A DNA stretch of 64,000 nt from Sipunculus nudus (lineage: Eukaryota > Annelida > Sipuncula > Golfingiida > Sipunculidae): contig CM049308.1 of assembly GCA_026874595.1 (NCBI GenBank), forward strand, positions 47,439,327-47,503,326, written 5' to 3'. Below are positions 26,030-38,241 of this stretch, piece by piece (within the stretch, counting starts at the first letter, position 1; each line of letters starts with the position of its first letter). The notes beneath the pieces are model-generated. The model saw only the letters and a list, made by a program, of their open reading frames with translations. It was not told the origin of the DNA and did no database searches. The translations under genes were made by a program, and so were the position numbers.

Positions 26030-26242
26030 CCAAAACATATCCCTGTGTGGAAAATGTGAACCACATAACCCAGATTAACCTGACTGGAAATGGGAACTTA
26101 TACACACAAATTCAAAAACATTTACAAATCACTGCACATGCAATTATTTTACAATTGGTGTTACTAATAATCTTAAAAAAATATATGCTATTTTTTACAA
26201 AGATTCCTTAATATCTTGAAAGGATATATAATAGTTGTAATT

Positions 26243-26293
26243 GTATCCGCCAAAACAGAGTTTTGCGGATACTATGTTTTCAGCTGGCTGCCG

Positions 26294-26326
<33 letters not shown>

Positions 26327-28069
26327 CGTAGGTGTCCGGAGAACTCCTCCGTAACCGCTGGGCGGAATTTTCCGAAACCCGGGATTATGTTAGGGTCACA
26401 TGTGAACTGCTGCTTGACCTCTGACCTTTCCTTTGCCATCTGCGTCCGTTTGTGCGTCTGTTTCCACACATGAACCCACATATCTCGGGAACCGTTTGAC
26501 CGATCAGGAAAATTTTTTTGCACAAATGTAGCCCTAGGAGAGCTTTATAACATACACCAAAAATGGTGGCGCCACCTGCAACCATGTTTGCACAGTGTCC
26601 ATCTGTTCGTCTGCCTTGGGTTAAAATCACTCATATCTCTGCAGTGACTTGACTAATTCACCTGAAATTGGGCATGCGTAAACATCCTGGATAGCTTTTC
26701 TGATTTTATGACAGGTGGCGCCACCTACATTCACGTTTACGCTGCAGCCATCCAAGCTCATATCTCGGGAACTGTTTGACCGATCAGGAAAATTCTTTTG
26801 CACAAATGTAGCCCTTGGAGAGCTTTATAACATACACCAAAAATGGTGGCGCCACCTGCAACCATGTTTGCACAGTGTCCATCTGTTCGTCTGCCTTGGG
26901 TTAAAATCACTCATATCTCTGCAGTGACTTGACTAATTCATCTGAAATTGGGCATGCTTATACATCCTGGATAGCTTTTCTGATTTTATGACAGGTGGCG
27001 CCACCTACATTCACGTTTACGCTGCAGACATCCAAGCTCATATCTTGGGAACCGTTTGACCGATCAGGAAAATTCTTTTGCACAAATGTAGCCCTTGGAG
27101 AGCTTTATAACATACACCAAAAATGGTGGTGCTACCTGCAACCATGTTTGCACAGTGTCCATCTGTTTGTCTGCCTTGGGTTAAAATCACTCATATCTCT
27201 GCAGTGACTTGACTAATTTACCTGAAATTCGGCATGCGTATACATCCTGGATAGCTTTTCTGATTTTATGACAGGTGGCGCCACCTACATTCACGTTTAC
27301 GCTGCAGACATCCAAGCTCATATCTCGGGAACCGTTTGACCGATCAGGAAAATTTTTTTGCACAAATGTAGCCCTTGGAGAGCTTTATAACATACACCGA
27401 AAATGGTGGCACCACCTGCAACCATGTTTGCACAGTGTCCATCTGTTCGTCTGCCTTGGGTTAAAATCACTCATATCTCTGCAGTGGTTTGACTAATTCA
27501 CCTGAAATTCGGCATGCTTATACATCCTGGATAGCTTTTCTGATTTTATGACAGGTGGCGCCACCTACAATCAAGTTTACGCTGCAGACATCCAAGCTCA
27601 TATCTAGGGAACCGTTTGACCGATTGGGCCAAAATTTTGCATGTGTATAAATCTCACATAGCTCTCTATCATATGCAAATCTGGTGGCGCCACCTGCAGC
27701 CATGTTTGCACAGCTCCCATCTGTTTGTCTGCCATGGGATAAAATCACTCATATCTCCGCAGTGGTTTGACATATCTGCCTAAAATTTTGCAAGTTTATA
27801 CATCCCCGACAGCTCTCTTGATTTTATGACAGGTGGCGCCACCTGCATTCTAGTTTATGCAGCAGATATCCAAGCTCATATCTTGGGAACCGTTTGACTG
27901 ATTGGGCCAAAGTTTTGCATGTGTATAGAGCTTTCTGGATTTTTTCTTGGTAGCGCAACCTACATACACAATTTGGCTGCAGACATCCATGCTAATATGC
28001 AACACTTCACCCGTTCCACTCTGATTTAGGCGGTTACAAGTAGTCGCTTGTCGACTACCCTTATTCTAG
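26243..28069 (+). mobile_element. H element copy A: Helentron/HINE-like, complete
   Basis: The 5' end is GTATCCGCCAAAACAGAG, itself followed by an inverted copy that forms a hairpin. A CCG tract follows at 26289-26327. Then come about five tandem units of 280 bp (each two related halves of about 140 bp), each half with GGTGGCGCCACC or a variant. Near the 3' end there is a degraded inverted copy of the 5' word, a hairpin GTAGTCG-CTTGT-CGACTAC (28040-28058) and CCTTATTCTAG at 28069. Flanks are T on both sides, with no target duplication. This combination fits non-autonomous Helentrons, including the bivalve 'pearl' type; the assignment is inference. Confidence 0.82.
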
Positions 28070-28109
28070 TTAAACCAAATAATAGGGACAAGAGTAATAA
28101 CCTGAATAA

Positions 28110-28830
28110 AATCTGCCACATGCCAGATCTGTTCTGAGAACTGATTGATGGTTGATACTACATGAAACTTGTGACATGCCAGAACTGTTCTGTGAACTGG
28201 CTGATAACTAATACTGCATGAAACCTAATACTGCATGAAACCTGCAGTATCAGTCATCAACCAGTTCTCTGAACAGAACTGGTTGATGACTAATACTGAA
28301 TGAAACCTTAGAAATGCCAGAACTGGTTGATGACTAATACTGAATGAAACCTTAGAAATGCCAGAACTGTTCTGAGAACTGGTTGATGACTAATACTGAA
28401 TGAAACCTTGGGATGCTAGAATTGTTATGAGAACTGGTTGATGACTATTACTGAATGAAACCTTAGAAATGCTAGAATTGTTATGAGAACTGGTTGATGA
28501 CTATTACTGAATGAAACCTGAGAAATGCCAGAACTGTTCTGAGAACTGGTTGATGACTATTACTGAATGAAACCTTAGGAATGCCAGAACTGTTCTGAGA
28601 ACTGGTTGATCACTAATACTGAATGAAACCTTAGAAATGCTAGAATTGTTATGAGAACTGGTTGATGACTAATACTGAATGAAACCTTCCTCAGACAGAC
28701 AGAAGTAACAAGACTGCATCATGATCTTACTGAATTCCTCAGATAGACAGAAGTAACAGAGACATGCCAGAACTGTTCTGAGAATTGATTGATGACTGCT
28801 ACTGCATACACTGACTGAAGCCTCAGGATA
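28110..28830. repeat. 56-bp minisatellite, about 11 units
   Basis: The unit contains GCCAGAACTGTTCTGAGAAC, TGGTTGATGACTAATACTGA and ATGAAACCTTAGAA in order. A piece of one and a half 48-bp satellite units (28686-28758) is embedded in it. Confidence 0.9.
28686..28758. repeat. 48-bp satellite piece inside the 56-bp minisatellite
   Basis: CCTCAGACAGACAGAAGTAA, CAAGACTGCATCATGATCTT and a second TCCTCAGATAGACAGAAGTAAC match the unit of 3608-5670. Minisatellite units stand on both sides. Confidence 0.85.
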
Positions 28831-29178
28831 ACCTAGACTGAGTCGTTATAGCATCAGAGGTCTCTACTTTGATCCCCAAAAGTGAAACAAACAAAAAATT
28901 GAAATCTCAATTATTTAGGGTGGTTATTATTTAGGGTGGTCGTATTTGTTAAATTTAAGGATACCTGGATCATATATTCCGGACTAAAAAGGGTCTTAAC
29001 TGTTTGATTGGTTGCAATTGTTGGGTGGTTGTAAGGTTTGATTCCACTGTAATTCTTTTCATATTCTAACCATGTTTATTTATCAACAAGGATTGAGGTT
29101 AGCTCCTGCATATAACTGACAGATCCTAGTTAAAAATTACAATATTAGCATAAGCTGACAAAAGCCCTCAGCCAACTA
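28831..29178. other. Intron, nothing firm
   Basis: TTAGGGTGGT occurs twice near 28916-28940. A possible TIR-like end TTGATTCCACTGTA is seen near 29040, without a partner found. Confidence 0.35.
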
Positions 29179-30391
29179 GGGATCCATGGGTCTCGAAGCT
29201 CAGCTGAATTTGTCAATAAGGATTTTTGTTAAGAAATTTTTCAGAATGACAGTCCTGTGACCTTAACCAATGACATTGTGATAAAAAAATCTGAGAACTT
29301 ATTATCCTTGAACTTGCAGCATTAAAATTTTTGTAAAATCTTCTAAAATAAGTGGGTCTAGTGACCCTGACATCTGACTAGGTAACCTCAAAATCTACAG
29401 ATTTATTAACCTTTTGGCAAATAAGCCATGTATGAAAGATGGAAAGTTTGGGATGAAAAGTTTGAATTACAGTGCATCCACAATCATTTTAAAGATGTGG
29501 CTCCTGTGACCTTTACCACTGACCTCTTGAACCTGAAAATCAAAATGTTTCTTACTCAAGTGGTGGATCATTGATAAATCAAGTTTGAAGCCAATCTGTC
29601 TAGTCAAAGCAGAATTATCATCCACAAACTAATCTGTGAAAGGATGGGCCATGTGACCTTGACCTTTGACCCTATGAACCCAAAATCGAAAAGAATCTTC
29701 CCCTATTGGCATGTGAGTAATGGCTTAAAGATGGAAGATGAAAAAGTATGTGATGAAAAGTTTTGCTTGAAAAGCATACACATTCCTTTTAAAGAAATGG
29801 GTCCTGTGACTTAGACCTTTGACCTTATGACCCCAAAATCACCAGGGTTCTTACTTAAATGGTGAGCAATGTATAATTAAGTTTGAAACCAATATGTCAA
29901 ACTAAACTGGAGTTATCATCTGGAAACTAATTTGTGAACAGATGACCCCTGTGACATTGACCTTTAACCTTGGACCAAAATTCACTTAAGCTCTCCCCAA
30001 TACTGACAGGTCAGCTAAATGTGCAAGATAGAATGTTTGCGATGTAAAGATTGTCTAAAAATGCAGCCATAATCTTTTTAAATAAGTGAGTTTTGTGACC
30101 TTGACCTTTGACCTCATGATCCAAAAATCATACAGGTTCTTTCTTTAGTGGTGGGCCATGTGTTAGTCATGATTCAAATCCATATGTCAATCCAACCTGG
30201 AGATATCATCTGGAAACAAATTTGTTTGGATGGACAAACAGACAGATGAACAGTCAGACAGACAGGGTGATTACTATGTGGCATCCACAAACACGTGATC
30301 AATAAACCCACCAGGTTTTGGGACACTAGACAGAATCACAGCTGAGAAACTGACATGATTGTAGTCATTTTATAATTACAAACAAAATAAA
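29179..30391 (+). mobile_element. P1-type element with TGACC-rich body, 3' end missing
   Basis: It starts like P1 (ACTAGGGATCCATGGGTCTC then GAAGCTCAGCTGAA). The body is made of four to five modules of about 140 bp with GTGACCTTGACCTTTGACC and GGTGGGCCAT, collinear with 60388-61240. It stops near 30390 where a complete P2 begins. Confidence 0.7.
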
Positions 30392-30961
30392 ACAAGGCCT
30401 ACAGGCCTAATGCAAACCTGTGCAATGTGATATACACCAGGTATAATGCCTAAATGCTGGACCATTACTTTTCAAGTACATGTGTAACATGCATATGAAC
30501 AATACAAGTACTAAACATTTTGTACATGAAACAATTACAGAAAACATCACTGCTGAAATTCTGGTATGGGTGTACACAACACAAAAATGATTGTAGCTGG
30601 CACCAGACGTTTTGTTTACAACGAAGCTATCAGAGGTCTATAAATATGCCAAATTTCAGACTGATATGTCAAACCCCTCCTGCGAAATAAGCAGGGACAT
30701 ACACTGTGCAAAAAATATTGTAGGTGGCACCACCAGTCTTGTACATGAATATGCTATCTGATATGTATAAATATGCCCAATTTCAGGCTGACGTATCAAA
30801 TTCCTCCATAGAAATAAGCAGGCGCATAAACAGGTCAAGAGTTCGAGTTTTTCAGATGACTGATTATTTGCAAAAAAATTGGTGATGCTTGCTCCTGCTG
30901 TTTTTGAGATAGCTATGGTTAACTTACAGATGTTCGTATAAGCTCACAGGTTCGCTAAAAA
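30392..30961 (+). mobile_element. Complete short P2 element (570 bp)
   Basis: 5' ACAAGGCCTACAGGCCTAAT then GCAAACCTGTGCAA; 3' ATAAGCTCACAGGTTCGCTA then AAAA. The subterminal words CAAACCTGTG and CACAGGTTCG are inverted copies. It is the clearest small example for defining both P2 ends. Confidence 0.78.
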
Positions 30962-32267
30962 AATGACACATCCACCTTTTGCATCTGATGGGTCATACTC
31001 TGATATATATACCAGTAGTTGTGTGTCATTTAAGACCATACTTAATATTTTTAGATTTTCCCATGGGCATTAAGCCTTATTTCTCATTATTTTTTCCATT
31101 CTTTTTTCACTTATTTCATTTTTGAAAAAAAAAAAAATCTTGTAAATAACGTACCTGCAAACTGCACTAGAAAAAAATCTACCACAGGCATGGTACCTGT
31201 AATGCTGAACATATTTTATTTTCTGAAATTAATGACTGAGTGAGCAAGAGCAATGTTGACGGCTATCTTGTCTACAACCAAACAAGAAACGCCTTATACT
31301 TTCAGGAAATATCAGTTTATTTTAAAGGCTATTAATAAAATGAAATAAATTTACAAAGACAGTTAAAAAAAACAACCAAAAAAGGTTTTATGTTCTGATG
31401 AGTTGTGGCCGGTATAGAAAGGATTCAGAAGAAATTGGCCTGCTCGCAAAATCCTATCTTGATCGCTACAGAACTGATGAAATTGCACAATCCTTGCAAT
31501 ACCAGACATCTGATTCATGGACATCTTGTGTTAGACATTGTCACTTGCAGGTTCTTTTAAATAGACCTTTGACATTTGCTTTATATACTCATGGTGGCAA
31601 AATTATAACCACCGTAGGCCGGTGACACAATGTGCGTGAACATTATTCCGCCAAAATAGTCATGAATGAAGTCACATGGGGTGACATTTTACTATGAACC
31701 TCTTATTGGCTCTCTGTCTATGACACGTGACCACTCCTCTATAAACAAAAACGTTTGCGTCGACGAGGCCAGCTATTTATTCAAATCAAATCTTCAAATG
31801 GTTTGAAGGTCAGGATAACTTTCATTTAATGCGACAGCATATGAACTTCCTCTTTATTTGTAAACAAGAGAGAACCATTTCTAATAGCACAATATTTTTT
31901 CAGGCAGTTTTGCCCAAGGAAGAAAACTAGGTAACATTTTCCCGGCAGTTACTCTCCTCTCGCGCTTGAGTGTACCAATCCTCCCACGTATATAGGCACA
32001 CCCAGACAAATTAAACAATGAGCAACATCAGGTAATATCTTTTATTATGGAAATTTTTTCTAGCACATGAAGGCAGATTTTTAGGGGCCCAGGTGCGCTT
32101 GTGGCAGATCATAAAAAAAAAATTAGCAGACTAGTCCAAAAATCTTCCAGTTGCAACCCTAATTCTCGACCCGCCAGGTTAGCCTACCAAAGAATTTTTT
32201 AAGGATGGCCTTAACAGCGGCAGCAGCACCTGGCATCAGTTGAATATGAGAATCTCGCAAAAATGTC
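30962..32267. other. Intron, no gene recognised
   Basis: AT-rich, becoming more mixed after 31400. The part from about 31900 may be the inner part of the hAT copy that is clear from 32268. No convincing exon. Confidence 0.4.
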
Positions 32268-33968
32268 ATAAACCTGGAGAATTTATGGAACATTTTAACG
32301 CCATTCCGCCCATATTTTCAATGTACATATACAGAAAAACCTGAGAGTTAAGACCACCTGATGTGCCACAACAAAAGCGGTCTTAAGTCACAGGTGGTCC
32401 TAAGTCTCAGGTGGCCTAAGTCTCAGCATGAAGCGAACAAAGAATATTAAGGCATATATGTCAGTGTAAACATTTATTTATTTATTATAAAAATTACATA
32501 CTGGATATATATATATATATAATCAAAATATTCACAACAATATTTACAAGTTAACAACAATATTTACTTAACACAATGAATCAATCTTGCCCTGCTTAAC
32601 AAAGGGAATCTTATTTATAATTATCAAAGAAAGCCGGTCCTTTTATAACTTTATTAAACAAGCCTTTGTCAAAGGCTTTGAATAGCCTGTTCATCATATT
32701 GCATATATAAAATCCCAATAAACTTCAAAGCAGGTATGAAGGGATCGATCATTAGTTTACAGGTGACTGCTCACGTTATCAAACAGTCTCTCTATTATTG
32801 GTACTATGGTACTGTAAGCATTGATGAATATTCTAATAATGTTATCGAAGCAGGGCGTCAGTTTGTCGTCGTCACGAACTGACATAATGTCAAGTCAAAA
32901 TGTGTGTGATTAGCAATTACAGTTGATCGCTTACGTAATGACAAACTTACTTTCATGACTCACTTTTTAAAATTAATTCCGCGCAAATGTTATTTACCCA
33001 TCGCTAAGACTAGTTATGAACTCCGGTCAACGACCGCAGCGTAGTGAATGCGACCGCGGTGTCAGAAGAAATACAACGGGAGTTCTGTTCGATGAATATT
33101 AATGAGGGATTTCCCCTAGGGCACGTGAACACTTTACCGTAAAGATGTTTTAGACAATCGTTAAACAAATACGATGTATTCAAAGACGGGCTGTGCTAAA
33201 AAAAGTAATGGTACACTGGCATCAGAATTAAAGAATTGCGTCGTTTTACGTTCCCTCGCAATTATCGCGGAACTTTCATTTTTGGAGAAAGATTAAAACC
33301 ACGCGGGCCCTGGGCCATTGACACCTGGAGGGGTATTGTGAATTGATGTCCAATTCACCGCGGGGAAAGTAGGTCACCATTGCCACAGGTCTGCACATTC
33401 ACGAGACGGTCAACGGCACGGTCGTTTTAGTCTTAACTTGGGACGCCAGGTGCCACTACCGCTACACCAGGCGGTCGCTTAACGGAGGTAAAGACCAGCG
33501 ACCGGCCACATTTGAGCGGTCGGTGGTCGCGTACCACAAACGGTCGCTCAACACAGGGGCATTAAAGAGTGATTAAGCTCGGTGCATTCATTTTCCGGTC
33601 GTAAGTCACAGACGGTCGCTGGCGGCAGTGGTCGCTTGGTTCAGGTTTCACTGTAGTTATAAAACTCTCCCCTAATTTTGCAGCTCCCTGCCAGTTTACA
33701 GAGGTTTATTAAGTCCTCCATTCTCTCATCTACCGTGTCATACTTAGTTTCATACAGAAGTTATTTGGGAACACAGACTCATCATATGAAGGGCCAAATG
33801 TTGAAAAAAAGTGAAGAATAATTTTTGCCTATACAGAAATGAAGGCACTCTGGAAAAAATCAATCATGATAATGATGTAATTGTTAGTTGCCTTTGGTAA
33901 TCAAGTGCTTGAAAGTGGCAGAAAAGCAACCGACTTTCGACAAAACTAGAAGATCTACCCACCACTTA
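32268..33968 (-). mobile_element. hAT element copy 2, split by a Tigger-like insertion
   Basis: Read on the minus strand from 33968 (TAAGTGGTGGGTAGATCTTC), it is collinear with the hAT copy at 45896-46210. Shared words include CTGCCACTTTCAAGC, AATAAACCTCTGT and AACTGGCAGGGAG. The match breaks at 33655 and resumes at 32331 with GGCGTTAAAATG and CATAAATTCTCC. The gap is exactly the element 32332-33653. The far end of this hAT copy was not found. Confidence 0.75.
32332..33653. mobile_element. Tigger/pogo-like non-autonomous element nested in hAT
   Basis: The left end CAGAAAAACCTGAGAGTTAAGA and the inverted right end CAGTGAAACCTGAACCAAGC are terminal inverted repeats. TA stands on both sides (32330-32331, 33654-33655), as expected for pogo/Tigger. 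A TA run is at about 32506-32520. Many GGTCGCT words occur in the right third. There is no transposase frame. Confidence 0.82.
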
Positions 33969-34020
33969 TCTGTACACAAAAGTTGTCCCTACTTGAAATA
34001 ACTTTAAAATAAATTTTCCC

Positions 34021-34480
34021 AATACAAAATGTGACCCATGGGTGATGACGCTCAGCCGACTGACATGTTGACAGTATGTGCTTGCACAGGCAACTTATTA
34101 AGATAAAGTAAGTGGCTTTAGGCAACTTATTAAGATAAAGTAAGTGGCATCATTGTCAATGCATATCAGCTTTAGTGTATCAAAACCCATAAGCACAGCA
34201 AATTTGATGACAATCCAACCAGCCTTTCCTGAGGAATCTGGAAATTTGTGTGAATTTTAATGGGGTGCTCTCCCTGGATGTCAAGTTAGAAGATTCTCGG
34301 TCAATTGGTTTCAATTTGTGTCCTGTTAACAGACGGCCACATCTTTGAAGGTCTCCAAAATTGAGAGAAAATGCATAAAAAATTTGAAATCCAGGTGGCA
34401 CCACCAGTCTGCAATAACTGATAAAACACTCCATGATGAATATGCATGCAAAGAATCATGGTGATCCATTTACAAAACAC
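34021..34480 (+). mobile_element. P1 5' fragment
   Basis: TGTGACCCATGGGTGATGAC then GCTCAGCCGACTG is a worn P1 start. The following sequence includes one unit with CAGGTGGCACCACCAGTCTG. A 32-bp tandem duplication (AGGCAACTTATTAAGATAAA twice) is at 34088-34150. No 3' end. Confidence 0.6.
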
Positions 34481-35272
34481 TCTATATATAGTACAGGTTT
34501 TGGTTTTATTTTGACTAATTTTGATCATCTATGCAATTCCAGGAGAAAATATTGAAAATTTATCAATTGAACAAAGATTTACAAGGATAAAGTGAATACA
34601 GTGATCTTAAACATATATGTGACCTTTTCTGGTGCAGTGTAGTCATATATGTGATGCACAATGCTTCAAGAAATATACATTAATAAATTCTTTTTTATAC
34701 CTGGTTCACATGAAACTTTTACAAAAATATGAAGAATTCAGCTATGTATACAGATTACACCTGTAGTATTAAAATCATATTATAATAAGAAAGAGTCAAT
34801 ATAACCATGTTGCAGGAGAGATATATCAACATTTATTTATTGATAAGCTTTAGTTTATTTTTTAGTTTGGTTCTTAAAAAGAATCAATAAAGAAGTAAAT
34901 TTTTTGTGTCACTGCTGCTTTTCAATTACAGTGATTAACTTTTTCCATTTAATATCATCAACTAAATTCCCAATTTATGACTTACACCTCTCCATTTATA
35001 AATCTTTGAGAAGCTTTTCTTAAATTTTCTTCCTTACATTTGGTATGATTAATATAATATCTAGCTTGGTACATGCAAAAATTAAGTTGTTTTTCATTGA
35101 AATTTTAGAATATACCATATATTTTATCTTTCCCATCAAAATGCGGAATTTTTTTTCAAAATTAGGTACTTTTGTCCTGTGAATGCTCAGTCTGTGAATA
35201 TATTGGTTCGAAACTATTCAGTGTTTGTCATATGAAAAGTATATTAGTGATACTCAAACTTGATTTACATAC
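34481..35272. other. Intron next to TMEM62 exon, nothing recognised
   Basis: AT-rich and apparently free of the window's repeat families. Confidence 0.4.
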
Positions 35273-35420
35273 TTGGCCCAAAATTCCAAAAAAGTTGAAT
35301 GGTCTCTTTGGACCTGGGTCAGGACAGGCATCCACGGCTATAAACCTGTACGTCTCACGGCCACTCCTGTGCTTGTACATGTATATTCCTTGGTGGTGTT
35401 TTCCCTGTTCTGAATATACC
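35273..35420 (-). CDS. TMEM62: TMEM62-like exon with AVDACPDPGPKRPFNFFG
   Basis: This 148-nt exon follows acceptor AAATTTCAG and ends before donor GTATGT. G completes an Arg codon with AG of the micro-exon, and 49 codons follow. They begin VYSEQGKHHQGIYMYKH and continue ETYRFIAVD, ACPDPGPKRPFNFFGILGQ. The FIAVDAC strand and the proline-rich PDPGPKRP-NFFG stretch are strongly reminiscent of TMEM62. The exit phase is 0. The exon lies in an otherwise low-repeat stretch between a P1 fragment ending near 34.5 kb and another starting at 35943. Confidence 0.92.
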
Positions 35421-35942
35421 CTGAAATTTGAATCATTAGTTACAATATTTTCAATATTGATTTTTTTTATAAATCATATGAAAGTGCATATGCATCTGCA
35501 TGATCACAAAGTCCCCAATCTAGAGCAAACCTGAGAGAAATTTCACATGTGACTGAAATAACAAGCACAGGTATGTTCCCTGTAAAGTGACAATGACTGC
35601 AAAGTAGAAGATGACATTAGAAGTGCTTACAGACATCCATCATGATCAAGCCTGCATGTTATGATATACTTCTGGTTAATATCATGCTGACAATTAGAAT
35701 GGTAAAGACATAGTCCAAAAGCTAATTTCTTAAAGACATCTAGGTTGATAGGGTTTCTAAATGATTATATGGTAAGTGGAAGGTTTGACACATAGGGTTG
35801 CTATAGACAGGGCAAAAAGTTGAAAAATTTGATACTACCAAATTTTCTCAAATGATCCTTGAGTAGTTTTTCCTGTAGGACGTTTTTGTACCATGCATAT
35901 TTAATAAGTTAATCTGAATATTTGATTAAAGTAAGCAAAAAA
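35421..35942. other. Intron upstream of the 35 kb exon acceptor, nothing recognised
   Basis: AT-rich; contains the acceptor side of the exon at 35273-35420. No repeats recognised. Confidence 0.4.
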
Positions 35943-36560
35943 ACAAGTGGCCCATGGGCCATGATGCTCAGCTGAATTCAGGGAGCCTTGAACAATGGGA
36001 AAAATGGCTCCAAGAGTGCTCAAAATCATGCATATTGACAATAGACCTTAGATATAGGTTACAGTGACCTTATTCTACATTGAGCTGCTGTTATTTGTGG
36101 CCAACTGACTAACAGAGTGTCAAAATCTTGTTCCTCCACACAGCTTGCAAAAAATAGGTCAAAGTGACTTTATTTCAGGTTTCAAATGAGATTTTTTTAT
36201 GGACATCCTGAAGTCATGAATTAGGGGTTCTAGGCCAAATGGATACAATTTGTGCCACATCGAACTCAATGAGTACTTAAAGATGTTTTCTCTCCTGATT
36301 AGCAAAATATAGGTCACCATGACCTAATTTCAGGATTCCAGGGAGATTTGCCAAAGACATCCCTGGATATAAAGTATGAAATTTCTAGGTCTAACAGTTA
36401 TGGTTTGTGCCCTGTTAAAAGCCAGACCACCTCACTTGAAGGTCTCAAACATCTCAAACAAGAGAAAACAAGAGAACCATGGGTCACGTTGCTCAGCTGA
36501 ATTTCTGAAAATTTCAGCAAATGCAAAAATACTCATTTTATATATACTGAATATATATAT
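35943..36560 (+). mobile_element. Two P1 starts in tandem, both truncated
   Basis: ACAAGTGGCCCATGGGCCAT then GATGCTCAGCTGAA starts at 35943, with about 500 bp of P1-like body. A second start, ACAAGAGAACCATGGGTCAC then GTTGCTCAGCTGAA, lies at 36468 and lasts only about 90 bp. Neither has a 3' end here. Confidence 0.7.
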
Positions 36561-37217
36561 AATGTGAACCTATGCAACAGTTATACACCAGGAATGATGC
36601 TTCAATGCCGGACCATTTCTTTTCAAGAAGGCCTAATTGTGCAGCATTTACTGTGGTTGCCTTTATATCCGCAGGGCTGAATTTTCGCGTTTTTTTTTTA
36701 TTTCTAGAAGTTCCACGGGGTTCCTTTTTCGCGCTCCATCATAAGTGTAGTATTATATTTTATTTATAAAATATGGAACTTTTGACCATAATGACCTCTG
36801 AAATCATTATTATCTGGGCCTATTTGTCTGTATAAGTATCGATTGTTTAAACAGTCACGGCCGGTTGATCCAACGAGTGTTGGTAGCACTGGATCGCTGG
36901 ATGTAATTAGTTCAGGGCCAAGGCTCAATCTATACAACTCACATGTCAATACAGGTGTGAGAAACCTACCTGTGACTACATGACCGTGTAATTAGTTTGT
37001 TTTGGGAAGCTGTTTGGCGAGGGTATCTTACTCCTGTTAATTAAAAGCGAGTCGTAATCACCTGCTCAAACAACAATGGACGCCTGTACTGCTGTAGGTA
37101 ATCCGCCCTTGTTGCAGGATCAAAGGGTCACTGTTTTCACATCTAAGCTAACCGATATGATTATAAATGGGGCCTGCTAATCTCCCTGAATCACTTTGAG
37201 TAAATACACCAGCTTTA
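36561..37217. other. P2 scrap and upstream region of the transposase gene
   Basis: 36561-36635 resembles P2 interior (ACACCAGGAATGATGCTTCA). The rest is less AT-rich and leads to the transposase ATG. A promoter cannot be pointed out; no terminal repeat of the transposase was found. Confidence 0.4.
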
Positions 37218-37594
37218 ATGGACATCACCAAGTGGCTAAAGAAGGGATCACCCTTAAAGAGACCTCAAACGGAAGGATTGCCCGACCCGCTTGCTTGTAC
37301 GTCAGACGACAATGCAAAGATCTGGCAAGCAGCTAACGATCATGTTGATCATTTGAACTCTAAGAGACAGCGCAAGGATTATAAGCACTACGATGAGGAC
37401 AAGTGGCTGGCGATAGCGAGGTCAGCTATCGAAATGGGCCAGCAAAAACTGCAAGGAAATTTGGGATCAGTGAGTTGACAGCCAGATCGATAAAACAACG
37501 GTACCTGCGTGTTAAGAGAAGCGGGACTGAATCAAACAGCCTTCCCCGTCTAACAAAAGGTCCTGGCTGCAAACTCGGTGACCTTGATCAAAAG
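37218..37594 (+). pseudogene. Transposase exon 1: helix-turn-helix region, frameshifted
   Basis: The start ATG at 37218 opens MDITKWLKKGSPLKRP. The first frame runs to HYDEDKWLAIARSAIEMG and then goes out of frame near 37434-37441 and stops by 37478. The other frame, from 37439, continues PAKTARKFGISELTARSIKQ and reaches GDLDQK before donor GTAGGT. One missing base in the Gly codon explains both halves. The AKTARKFGIS-LTARSIKQRY pattern is a psq/pogo-like helix-turn-helix that would bind transposon ends. The 3' splice phase is 0. Confidence 0.8.
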
Positions 37595-37866
37595 GTAGGT
37601 TTATCATATTTAAACACTTGTATTTTTACCTAGTATACTAGTAATTTTCGAGAGTGAAAAATAATTCAATACATGTATATGATAACGTAATTCCATTTGT
37701 TTAAGGATCAGTTGAATATCGCGTCAAAGTAACAATACAATTGATTGATATAAAATAGCGGTTAACTTTAGGGTGTACGAATAAAAAATTGTTTTTAGTG
37801 TAATTTACACTTATACGTACAGTATTATACAGTTTTGTACTATACATGCCTTTTTTTATGCTATAG

Positions 37867-38241
37867 GTCCAGCTCTACATAAAAGGTGCGAGAGAAAATG
37901 GTGCAACAGTCAACATTCCTGTAGTGATAGCAGCTGCTGAGGGCATTGTTGGAAAGTTCCCACGGCACAGTCTGGTATCGAATGGAGGCAGCGTAGAGAT
38001 AATGAAGACTTGGGCTACATCTCTGCTGAGAAGGATAGGCTACACTCAATGCAAAGGTACCAAGGGAATAAAGAAATTGCCACAGGACTTCGCCACAATC
38101 AAGTCAAATCGGTTGGAAAAGATCGAAACATACAAGACTGAAAGAGACATCCTGAACAACCTGGTGATAATCTGGGATCAGACTGGATGTAATCTTGTAC
38201 CAGGAGGCAACTGGACAATGGCGCAAAAGGGTGCAAAACAG
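37867..38241 (+). pseudogene. Transposase exon 2: linker and first catalytic Asp
   Basis: The exon has 125 codons between acceptor TATGCTATAG and donor GTGATT. It begins VQLYIKGARENGATVNIPVV, typical of the segment after the DNA-binding domain in DDE_1 proteins, and passes through WATSLLRRIGY. VIIWDQTG contains the first catalytic Asp (codon at 38176), followed by NWTMAQKGAKQ, the conserved stretch that precedes the next strand. No stop or frameshift is seen in this exon. Confidence 0.85.

Noticed and set aside
26289-26327. CCG repeat as a CpG-island promoter
   Set aside because: H copies B and C have similar tracts at the same place, so it is part of the element.
26715-27748. Repeated 70-76-codon frames, spaced 280 bp
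   Set aside because: They are translations of the H element tandem units, not genes.
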